A stretch of DNA of 11,588 bases, taken from contig CAMDOJ010000044.1 in assembly GCA_945903555.1 (NCBI GenBank), positions 1 to 11,588 on the forward strand. The letters run 5' to 3'. How positions within the stretch are numbered: position 1 is the first letter of the stretch; each line of letters starts with the position of its first letter. A program made the translations under genes and the position numbers. A model generated the notes under the pieces. That model was not told the DNA's origin. It saw nothing but the letters and a program-made list of their open reading frames with translations, and ran no database searches. Shown piece by piece: positions 5,765 through 11,558 of this stretch. The DNA comes from Chthoniobacter flavus (GTDB lineage: Bacteria; Verrucomicrobiota; Verrucomicrobiia; Chthoniobacterales; Terrimicrobiaceae).

Positions 5765-7663
5765 TCAATTGGACTCATCGGCGGCGACAGGCTCGGGAGC
5801 GGGATTGGATGGCTTCTCTGGCATTGGAGTTGTCGCTACGGGATCTTTGTCCGGCTCCGTCGCGCTAGCTTTTTTGGGGTTGTAGATTTCGCGAAAAGCT
5901 TTCCCTATAAGCGGAGCGGCATGCGAACCACCATGCACCGAATGGTCGTTCGGCTCGCCTTCGTAGAGCGCGGTGAAGGCGTAGCGAGGCTCGCCAGCAG
6001 GCATGAACCCCGTGAACCACGCCGCAATTCGCTGCCGATCCGTTGGTCCCCATTGCGCTGTGCCAGTCTTACCTGCCACATCGATCCCTTTGACTTGTGC
6101 ACTGTGCGCGGTGCCTTGACCGTCGCTCGTCACAGCAACAAGTGCCCGACGCAATTCATCGCGAACAATCGGCGACACTGGGATCTCCTCGCGAATGCGA
6201 TCGGGGTAGGCCGCGATGACCTTGTTATCAATCGTCTGCACTTGCAGAACAAGACGCGCCTGATGAACCACTCCGCCATTCGCCACGGCGGCCATGGCCT
6301 GCGTCATCTGAAGTGGGCTAATGAGGATGTCTCCTTGCCCGATGGACATATTCGCGACATCGCCACCTTTGATCGTCCGCTTGTGCACGCGCTGCATGTA
6401 GTCATCATTCGGAATGTTGCCTGCGGCCTCCGACCTCAGCGGAATACCGGTGCGACGACCGAGCCCGAGTTGAGTGGCATACTGAATGATGGGATCCGAT
6501 CCGATCTTGAGCCCAGCTTGATAAAACCAAGTGTTGCAGGACTGCGTGAGTGCCTCTTTGAAATTCAACCGCCCCGCATCCACTTTCTTCCAATTTTTGA
6601 ACACATGGTTCCCGACCGCAAAATCCTTCGGACAGAAAAAAACCTCGTCTGTTTTGATCAATCCGGAATTCAGCGCAGCGAGACCCACAAAGGTTTTGAA
6701 CGTTGAGCCTGGGGGATAGGCGGAGCGGAATGCCCTAGGCACAAGAGGATCCGCAGGGTCATTCGAGTATGCCGAAAAAACACGCTGCTTGACGGTTGGA
6801 ACAAAGTCATTGGGATTGAATGCTGGATAGGATGCCATCGCGAGGATCTCGCCGGTATTGGGATCCATAACGACCATCGCTCCACGCTTGGCATTTTTCG
6901 CGAGTGTTTTCTCACATATCTCCTGCACGTTCATGTCGAGTGTGGTGATGACATTGTATCCTGGCACGGGTTGGCGGGCGATTCGCTCGGAGGCTTTTTT
7001 CCCATCTTGTCCAAAGGTGATTTGTAGGAGACCGGGTTGACCGCGCAGTTCTCTGTCGAAAATCTGCTCTAGGCCCTCCCTGCCTTCACTCTCAGGGAAG
7101 ATGAGATCATTGTTCTCAATGGGTCTCGCGGAGAGCGGGGCTTGCTGACCCGTGTAGCCGATGATGTGCGCGGCAAGGAGACCGCTCGGATAAAATCGCG
7201 CATAGGTCTGCCTGAGCACCTGATCAGGTGGCATATTTTTTTGGAGCTTGGTGATTTCGGCGGGCAAGAGATCCTCGGCAATATCCATCGGCAAGACACC
7301 GCGGTTCTTGTAGTGATTCAGAATCGTGGCGTCGGGCACTTTCATATCACGATTGAGGAGACTGCTGGAAGTTGCGATCTGTCGGCGTGCAAAGGAAACG
7401 ATTTTTTCGTCCGTCCAGTCCAAGGGAGTCGGAAAAATGAGGGCGAGATTATAGCTCACGCGATTTTGCGCGAGAGGAAGACCGTTGCGATCGGTGATTT
7501 GGCCGCGCGGCGCGGGAATGAGGAGCGAAAACGTGCGCGCCTTTTTTTGTGTCTCCCATGTGGGTTTGGGATTTTCCACGATTCCCGTATTATCAATCAT
7601 CGTATCTCGGGCCATAAGGACGACCGGAAACAGGAAGAACAAGGCGCACTTGCAAAATTTCAT
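5765..7663 (-). CDS. mrdA: Penicillin-binding protein 2 (elongation transpeptidase)
   Basis: 632 aa. A D,D-transpeptidase that cross-links peptidoglycan during lateral wall growth; it acts in the periplasm with RodA in the elongasome. All three catalytic motifs are intact: STFK (320-323, nucleophile S320), SCN (375-377) and KTGT (532-535). The N-terminal dimer/pedestal region includes RGQITDRNG (53-61) and GREGLEQIFD (194-203); the PBP2-type GQGDILISPLQMTQAMA is at 442-458. The start is fixed because an in-frame TAG immediately precedes the ATG. The N-terminus is therefore only about six residues before a short hydrophobic stretch (roughly 7-18, ALFFLFPVVLMA), shorter than a usual PBP2 anchor. 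The last 35 residues are a Pro/Ala/Glu-rich tail. No rodA or mreCD neighbours are present. FtsI is less likely: the GQGDILISPLQ region and the lack of division neighbours favour PBP2. Confidence 0.92.
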   Translation of the reverse strand: MKFCKCALFFLFPVVLMARDTMIDNTGIVENPKPTWETQKKARTFSLLIPAPRGQITDRNGLPLAQNRVSYNLALIFPTPLDWTDEKIVSFARRQIATSSSLLNRDMKVPDATILNHYKNRGVLPMDIAEDLLPAEITKLQKNMPPDQVLRQTYARFYPSGLLAAHIIGYTGQQAPLSARPIENNDLIFPESEGREGLEQIFDRELRGQPGLLQITFGQDGKKASERIARQPVPGYNVITTLDMNVQEICEKTLAKNAKRGAMVVMDPNTGEILAMASYPAFNPNDFVPTVKQRVFSAYSNDPADPLVPRAFRSAYPPGSTFKTFVGLAALNSGLIKTDEVFFCPKDFAVGNHVFKNWKKVDAGRLNFKEALTQSCNTWFYQAGLKIGSDPIIQYATQLGLGRRTGIPLRSEAAGNIPNDDYMQRVHKRTIKGGDVANMSIGQGDILISPLQMTQAMAAVANGGVVHQARLVLQVQTIDNKVIAAYPDRIREEIPVSPIVRDELRRALVAVTSDGQGTAHSAQVKGIDVAGKTGTAQWGPTDRQRIAAWFTGFMPAGEPRYAFTALYEGEPNDHSVHGGSHAAPLIGKAFREIYNPKKASATEPDKDPVATTPMPEKPSNPAPEPVAADESN

Positions 7664-7752
7664 CTACCCACGATAGCAAATACGTTTTTATTCTCGAATG
7701 GAAAAAACTTTTAAGATTGCGCTCCAGCGTATGCCAACCCAAGGTCTGCGCC

Positions 7753-8325
7753 ATGTCATTCGGCTTCTTTAAGGCCCTGATCCTAGCACCGACCACGGTT
7801 GGCGCAATTTGGCCGTCCTCACCTTGGCTTGCAAAGGCCATGGTTAGTACGTCCTCGATCCATTCCGCCCTGAGCGTTGTTGAGTTAGGACCAGGCACCG
7901 GCGCCTTCACGGGTCATATTTTGGAAAGCCTTGCACCGGGCGCCCAATTCACGGCTATCGAGAAAAGCCCCGATCTCGCGCGGTCAGTTTCGCGCAAATT
8001 TCCAAATGCAAGAATCATAGAAGGCTGCGCCACCGATCTGCAGAACCACCTCGATTCGGAAAACATCCCCAGACCCAACGCGATTTTGTCCGGTTTGCCA
8101 TGGGCGGTTTTTGATCAAACCTTGCAATGCTCAATCTTGGATCAGATCCACGGCGCCCTCGTCGAAGGTGGGATTTTTACGACGTTTGCGTATTACGGTC
8201 CGCATCGATTGAGGTCAGGTCAACGCTTCCGAGCGAATCTGGAACGCATCTTCAAAAATGTCCAGCGAACCCCCGTGGTGATGCAGAATTTTCCGCCCGC
8301 CTTTATTTACTACTGCCGCCGATAA
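7753..8325 (+). CDS. Class I SAM-dependent methyltransferase, PmtA-like (phospholipid N-methyltransferase type)
   Basis: 190 aa from the ATG at 7753; a start 12 codons upstream (7717) is possible, but the family N-terminus begins with a FFKAL-type helix followed by VGAIWPSSPWLAKAM (17-30), which matches phospholipid methyltransferases. SAM-binding motif I is VVELGPGTG (42-50), the acidic post-I residue E70 (AIEKS), a GCATDL motif at 91-96, the catalytic-loop-like SGLPW at 113-117, and the family ending NFPPAFIYYC (179-188). Likely role: methylation of phosphatidylethanolamine head groups at the inner membrane; the exact substrate cannot be read from sequence, and rRNA dimethyltransferases share part of the fold. 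It is divergent from mrdA (89 bp), and its 3' end overlaps maf by 16 bp in convergent orientation. An AAGGT eight bases upstream (7741-7745) is a possible ribosome binding site. Confidence 0.75.
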   Translation: MSFGFFKALILAPTTVGAIWPSSPWLAKAMVSTSSIHSALSVVELGPGTGAFTGHILESLAPGAQFTAIEKSPDLARSVSRKFPNARIIEGCATDLQNHLDSENIPRPNAILSGLPWAVFDQTLQCSILDQIHGALVEGGIFTTFAYYGPHRLRSGQRFRANLERIFKNVQRTPVVMQNFPPAFIYYCRR

Positions 8326-8888
8326 TGTTCGGAGGCAAGGAAAGCGCCCAACTTTTCCATCGGTAGTCCGATGACATTAGAAAGCGAACCTTCGACCTGA
8401 GCGATGATCCTGCCGCTATCATCCTGTGCGGCATACGCTCCAGCTTTATCCAACGGATGGATGGTTTTTAAATAGGCCACTATTTCATATTGGTCGAGAG
8501 CATGGAATGTAACCATGGATACCTCCGCGAACTGCTGCAGCCCTTCACCCGCTCGACCCAAGGCGACTCCTGTGACCACTTGGTGCGTGCGACCGGACAA
8601 GTCTGTCAGCATTTGTGTGGCCTCAAAAAAATCCAAGGGCTTTCCGTAAAAGTGTCCATCCAGCCAAACCACGGTATCCGCTGCGACCACGATTTCACTT
8701 GGGTAATGAGGGGCAACGGCTGTCCACTTTCGCTTTGCGTTGATGAGAGCCAAGGCCTCTGGTCCCTCGTTACACGAATCCATCTCCTCGACATCCGAGG
8801 CGGCGATCAAGACATCGTAGCCCGCCTGCGAAAGAAGATCGCGGCGGCGCGGAGAGGCTGATGCCAAAACAAGTCGTGGACGAGTCAA
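8310..8888 (-). CDS. maf: Maf family nucleotide pyrophosphatase
   Basis: 192 aa. Maf proteins hydrolyse nucleoside triphosphates (dTTP/UTP or modified nucleotides) to the monophosphate and pyrophosphate, a house-cleaning function also linked to septum inhibition. Motifs: ASASPRRRDLL (9-19), the catalytic-acid region VVAADTVV (67-74), GKPLD (82-86), TGVAL (106-110), the conserved DKAGAYAAQ (147-155) and EGSLSNVIGLP (166-176). The pattern best fits the YhdE-type dTTP/UTP subgroup, by recall. The start codon is TTG (8888-8886) preceded by GGAGGG (8898-8893) with 4-5 nt spacing, the strongest ribosome binding site in the window. It lies 22 bp downstream of the small membrane-protein gene, so probably a two-gene operon. 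Confidence 0.93.
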   Translation of the reverse strand: MTRPRLVLASASPRRRDLLSQAGYDVLIAASDVEEMDSCNEGPEALALINAKRKWTAVAPHYPSEIVVAADTVVWLDGHFYGKPLDFFEATQMLTDLSGRTHQVVTGVALGRAGEGLQQFAEVSMVTFHALDQYEIVAYLKTIHPLDKAGAYAAQDDSGRIIAQVEGSLSNVIGLPMEKLGAFLASEHYRRQ

Positions 8889-8892
8889 GCAA

Positions 8893-8898
8893 CCCTCC
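8893..8898 (-). promoter_or_regulatory. Strong Shine-Dalgarno for the TTG start of maf
   Basis: GGAGGG on the minus strand, 4-5 nt ahead of TTG. It decides the start, because no ATG or GTG precedes the family motif. It sits in the 22-bp gap behind the membrane-protein gene. Confidence 0.8.
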
Positions 8899-8910
8899 GA
8901 TCAAAAGTTG

Positions 8911-9195
8911 CTACTGCGCAGCGTCGTATTCCCCTCGGATTCCTTCGAGGCGTTTACGCATCGCGCGGGAAGACTCGGGACGGGAACTGATTTTTGAAGT
9001 GATTCCCCAGATGATCGGCACAAGGGCGGCAACGCCCAATCCGACGAGAGCGATGCCGGCGCTACGGCGGGCATTTTGACCGATGCTTTCGGCAACCAGA
9101 AAACCAGCGCCGAGTCCGATCGCGACCTGCGAAAACCCAACAATCCCAGAAACCGGAAGGTTCTCGCCAAATTTGTCCAATGAGAGTTGTGACAT
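8911..9195 (-). CDS. Small hypothetical membrane protein (two predicted helices)
   Basis: 94 aa with an ATG start at 9195. I do not recognise a family. Two hydrophobic, glycine-rich segments (about residues 16-36, GIVGFSQVAIGLGAGFLVA, and 47-67, GIALVGLGVAALVPIIWGI) are separated by a short polar loop ESIGQNARRS, predicting a hairpin in the inner membrane with both ends on the same side. The C-terminal tail (68-94) is charged, KISSRPESSRAMRKRLEGIR, and probably cytoplasmic by the positive-inside rule. The gene is probably co-transcribed with maf and is divergent from ruvX with only 43 bp between starts. Codon use looks like its neighbours, and the protein has plausible composition, so I consider it real. 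Confidence 0.7.
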   Translation of the reverse strand: MSQLSLDKFGENLPVSGIVGFSQVAIGLGAGFLVAESIGQNARRSAGIALVGLGVAALVPIIWGITSKISSRPESSRAMRKRLEGIRGEYDAAQ

Positions 9196-9220
9196 GATCG
9201 TTGAAGCTTAGCGCAAGATA

Positions 9221-9237
9221 TGTGACTTTCAATCACA
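9221..9237. promoter_or_regulatory. CRP/FNR-like inverted repeat in the ruvX start region
   Basis: TGTGA (9221-9225) and TCACA (9233-9237) are exact reverse complements separated by 7 nt. The CRP consensus has 6, so identity is uncertain. The site ends one base before the ruvX ATG (9239) and overlaps the only space available for promoters of both divergent genes. A minus-strand TTGAAA (-35 like) overlaps it, with TAAGCT 16 nt further on. Confidence 0.3.
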
Positions 9238-9238
9238 A

Positions 9239-9649
9239 ATGAAAAAAGCCCTTGGCATTGATCTAGGTGACGCTCGAGTCGGAGTCGCAATCAGCGACGA
9301 CCTTGGAATGCTCGCCCACCCGCTCGAAACCATTCATGTAAAATCGAGCGATGTGAAAAAACGGATCCTCGCTCTTGCCGTCGAACGCGGAGCGCAAACC
9401 ATCGTTGTTGGAATGCCTCGCAATATGGATGGATCTTACGGCGCCGCCGCCACGAAATCGAAGGAGTTTATCGAGGCATTGAGAAGTTCTACGGAAATTA
9501 AAGTCATTGCTTGGGATGAAAGACTCACCACCGTCTCCGCGCAGCGATCCCTCCATGAAGCCGGCAAGAATACAAAAAAACAAAGACCGATCATCGACCA
9601 AGTGGCCGCCCAGATCATCCTTCAATGCTGGCTGGACTCAGTATCATGA
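9239..9649 (+). CDS. ruvX: RuvX/YqgF family resolvase-like nuclease
   Basis: 136 aa, the usual length. An RNase H-fold protein annotated as putative pre-16S rRNA nuclease or Holliday junction resolvase; the 16S rRNA 5'-end processing role is the better supported one in E. coli. Active-site acids are in place: D8 in GIDLGDARVGVA (6-17), E94 in WDERLTT (92-98) and D120 in IIDQVAAQIILQ (118-129); VVGMPRNMDGS (56-66) is the second strand motif. It overlaps truA by ATGA (9646-9649), so the two are translationally coupled, giving a pair devoted to RNA maturation. No Shine-Dalgarno; the ATG follows an A-rich CAATCACAA. Confidence 0.95.
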   Translation: MKKALGIDLGDARVGVAISDDLGMLAHPLETIHVKSSDVKKRILALAVERGAQTIVVGMPRNMDGSYGAAATKSKEFIEALRSSTEIKVIAWDERLTTVSAQRSLHEAGKNTKKQRPIIDQVAAQIILQCWLDSVS

Positions 9650-10425
9650 GACTCAAGCTCGAAATCGCCTATCATGGAGGGGCCTTCGAGGGCTGGCAGA
9701 GCCAAGCAGCAGGTAACACGATACAGGATCACTTGGAGCGGGCCTTTGCGAATTTGTGCGGCGCCCGAGTCATAGTGCATGGCGCTGGGCGAACGGATTC
9801 GGGAGTTCACGCTGAGGCGCAGACTGCCCACGCCGATGTAGATGATGACCGACTACCGCTGCAGGCTTGGACACCAGCTCTCAACGCCCATCTGCCCGAG
9901 GATATTCGTGTGATCGATGTCCGCGAGGCCTCTGAAGATTTCCATGCTCGATTTTCAGCAGAGGGGAAAATCTACCGCTACACAGCTTGGAATCATCCCG
10001 TGATGCTCCCGCTCCTGCGCGATCGCGCTTGGCATGTGCCACGCGAGATCGATCCGATCCGTCTCCGCGAGGCTTGCGAGCTTTTCACCGGTCGCCATGA
10101 CTTCGCCGCTTTTTCGCTCCGACGCACGAAAGAACCCGAACAGACGATTCGCACGATCACCTCAATCCAGGCTGAAATCCATGGCCCACAAATCCAGCTC
10201 ACTTTTGAGGGGGAGGGATTTCTTCACAAGATGGTTCGCATGATTTCCGCCGCCATCATCCGTCACGCCACCGGCAAAGTCGGGCTCCAAGATTTAAAAA
10301 CCATCCTCCAAGTTGGGGCCCCCACGTTTGGCCTCGTAGCTCCGGCATGCGGACTTTGCCTCATTCGCGTGCTTTACGAAGGTTCGAATTCCCATGCGGA
10401 AAATGTCGCCGCTTGGCCGAGGTAG
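9646..10425 (+). CDS. truA: tRNA pseudouridine(38-40) synthase
   Basis: 259 aa from the ATG at 9646. It isomerises uridines 38-40 in the tRNA anticodon stem-loop to pseudouridine. The start MRLKLEIAYHGGAFEGWQ matches the family, and an ATG seven codons upstream does not improve it. The catalytic aspartate is D51 in GAGRTDSGVHA (46-56). Other family signatures are FHARFSAEGKIYRY, with the second-half motif HDFAAFS and GEGFLHKMVRMI near the C-terminus. Length and motif order are normal. The initiation codon overlaps the ruvX stop. The 3' end overlaps the convergent MEKHLA gene by 52 bp, so the last 17 codons are shared with antisense coding sequence. Confidence 0.97.
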   Translation: MRLKLEIAYHGGAFEGWQSQAAGNTIQDHLERAFANLCGARVIVHGAGRTDSGVHAEAQTAHADVDDDRLPLQAWTPALNAHLPEDIRVIDVREASEDFHARFSAEGKIYRYTAWNHPVMLPLLRDRAWHVPREIDPIRLREACELFTGRHDFAAFSLRRTKEPEQTIRTITSIQAEIHGPQIQLTFEGEGFLHKMVRMISAAIIRHATGKVGLQDLKTILQVGAPTFGLVAPACGLCLIRVLYEGSNSHAENVAAWPR

Positions 10426-10847
10426 AGACCGTGGTCATCGGTGACATTCCAGACCGTGGCCTGCTTGATTTGGAAACGGCGTCCCATTCGAGAAATTCGA
10501 ATTCCGCTGTAATCATCAACAAATCCCCTCTCTTTGACCTGGCGTAAAAACTCTGCCCTTTGGGCTTGGTGAACCGGCTCGGCGGTTTCCCTCGATGGAG
10601 TTTGGGTAAGGGTTTCCCAATCCATTTCCCATAATGAGAGCGCGGTCAAATTGCCATAGCTCAATATCTGTTCGGCCTCGGCGCCCCCTGAGAGCACCAC
10701 AAAAGGAGCCTCAAAAAGCCGTTGGGAGTCGAGCTCAACATCACCACTCGGCTCAATCAAATGCCGACCGGTGCGCTCGCAGTATGTGCGGAGCAATAAA
10801 GCGCCATGCTCCAAAAGAAATTCCTTCCGCTTACTCCAAATACTCAT
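10374..10847 (-). CDS. MEKHLA-domain protein
   Basis: 157 aa. The region LSLWEMDWETLTQTPSR, followed by GFVDDYSGIRISRMGRRFQI and VWNVTDDHGLYLGQAATF, is the signature of the MEKHLA domain (a PAS-related domain known from plant HD-Zip III proteins and as stand-alone bacterial proteins). The function in bacteria is not established; a sensory or ligand-binding role is inferred from the PAS relation. The N-terminus HGALLLRTYCERTGRHLI is also family-like, so the domain covers nearly the whole protein. The ATG at 10847 has AAGG eight bases upstream. It is divergent from ridA (101-bp spacer) and its 3' end overlaps truA by 52 bp. There is no signal peptide; probably cytoplasmic. Confidence 0.8.
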   Translation of the reverse strand: MSIWSKRKEFLLEHGALLLRTYCERTGRHLIEPSGDVELDSQRLFEAPFVVLSGGAEAEQILSYGNLTALSLWEMDWETLTQTPSRETAEPVHQAQRAEFLRQVKERGFVDDYSGIRISRMGRRFQIKQATVWNVTDDHGLYLGQAATFSAWEFEPS

Positions 10848-10912
10848 TTTGAAGCCTTATCCGACTTCCCGATTGCTGGCGATCCGTGATTTTAAGCAAC
10901 CTCTATCGTGGC

Positions 10913-10941
10913 TTGAGTTTCTTACGGAATTCCGCTCGAAT
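10913..10941 (+). promoter_or_regulatory. Candidate ridA promoter with a 10-bp palindrome in the spacer
   Basis: TTGAGT (10913-10918), 17 nt and TCGAAT (10936-10941), each 4 of 6 to consensus. The spacer contains the perfect palindrome CGGAATTCCG (10925-10934), a possible operator. The implied transcript would begin almost at the ridA ATG (10949). Both boxes are weak. Confidence 0.25.
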
Positions 10942-10948
10942 ACGAGCC

Positions 10949-11338
10949 ATGAAACAATTGCTTCGCGAAGTCCCAGACGGTCCGCCCGCCCTCGGCCCTT
11001 ACTCCCTAGGTGTGATCACCGAGGGGAAATTTGTATTCGTATCCGGCATGACACCATGGGATCCCGCCAGCGGAAAGATTGAGCGCGGAACAATCACCCG
11101 CCAAACAGAACTCGTCTTGGATAACGTCAAAAAAGTCCTCCATGCCGCCGGCGTGGGCTTTGAAAGCGTCGTTAGCTCCCGCGTTTATCTTTCCAACCTC
11201 ACGTCGGAAAACTTTCAGGAAATGAACGCTGTTTATATCCGATACTTCGGAGATTCGAACCCAGCCCGAGCGACGATCGGCGCGCAACTACTGGGCTTTG
11301 ACGTCGAGATCGAATGCGTCGCGAATATTTTAAGTTGA
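10949..11338 (+). CDS. ridA: RidA family enamine/imine deaminase
   Basis: 129 aa from the ATG at 10949; an upstream in-frame ATG (10886) would add 21 residues that are not family-like. RidA hydrolyses reactive 2-aminoacrylate and related enamines released by PLP enzymes, protecting the cell from damage; it acts as a cytoplasmic trimer. Substrate-binding residues are present: Y18 in GPYSLGV, R107 in NPARATIGA (104-112) and E120 in VEIECVA (119-125); VSGMTPWD (31-38) replaces the common SGQ. The usual Leu-Pro after the arginine strand reads LLG, so this may be a variant subfamily; the catalytic Arg argues for deaminase activity. It is followed after 46 bp by rpmH. Confidence 0.92.
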   Translation: MKQLLREVPDGPPALGPYSLGVITEGKFVFVSGMTPWDPASGKIERGTITRQTELVLDNVKKVLHAAGVGFESVVSSRVYLSNLTSENFQEMNAVYIRYFGDSNPARATIGAQLLGFDVEIECVANILS

Positions 11339-11362
11339 CGCGGCCCAATCAAGCACTAACCT
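11335..11362 (+). promoter_or_regulatory. Candidate rpmH promoter overlapping the ridA stop
   Basis: TTGACG (11335-11340, 5 of 6), 16 nt, then TAACCT (11357-11362, 3 of 6). The -35 covers the ridA TGA (11336-11338). The leader would be about 16 nt, with no Shine-Dalgarno before the rpmH ATG. The -10 is weak. Confidence 0.3.
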
Positions 11363-11384
11363 CCTCCACTCACTTCACGATTTT

Positions 11385-11558
11385 ATGAAACGCACATACC
11401 AGCCTTCCAAGCGCACGCGCAAACAACAATTTGGTTTCCGCGCCCGCATGAAGACCAAGGCAGGCAGGGCCATCCTGAGCCGCCGCCGCCAGCAGGGCCG
11501 CAAACGCCTCCTTCCAAAAGGTGTCGAAGTCCACTTCGCCAGACACACCCAGGCCTAA
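11385..11558 (+). CDS. rpmH: 50S ribosomal protein L34
   Basis: 57 aa, slightly longer than the common 44-47 residues. L34 is a small, extremely basic protein of the large ribosomal subunit. The family motif is at once visible: MKRTYQPSKRTRKQQFGFR (1-19), ARMKTKAGRAILSRRRQQGR (20-39), KRL (40-42). After the usual end, a tail of about 15 residues LPKGVEVHFARHTQA extends the protein; its DNA overlaps the probable start of rnpA in another frame. In most bacteria rpmH is followed by rnpA, yidD and yidC near the origin region; the first step of that order seems present here. Confidence 0.95.
   Translation: MKRTYQPSKRTRKQQFGFRARMKTKAGRAILSRRRQQGRKRLLPKGVEVHFARHTQA

Noticed and set aside
5921..6706. 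261-residue plus-strand frame antisense to mrdA
   Set aside because: Shadow of the PBP2 reading frame; the opposite strand has all three transpeptidase motifs, whereas this one has no family features.
5765..7663. FtsI (PBP3) instead of PBP2
   Set aside because: No division-cluster genes nearby, and the order and wording of GREGLEQ, STFK, SCN, GQGDILISPLQ and KTG match PBP2.
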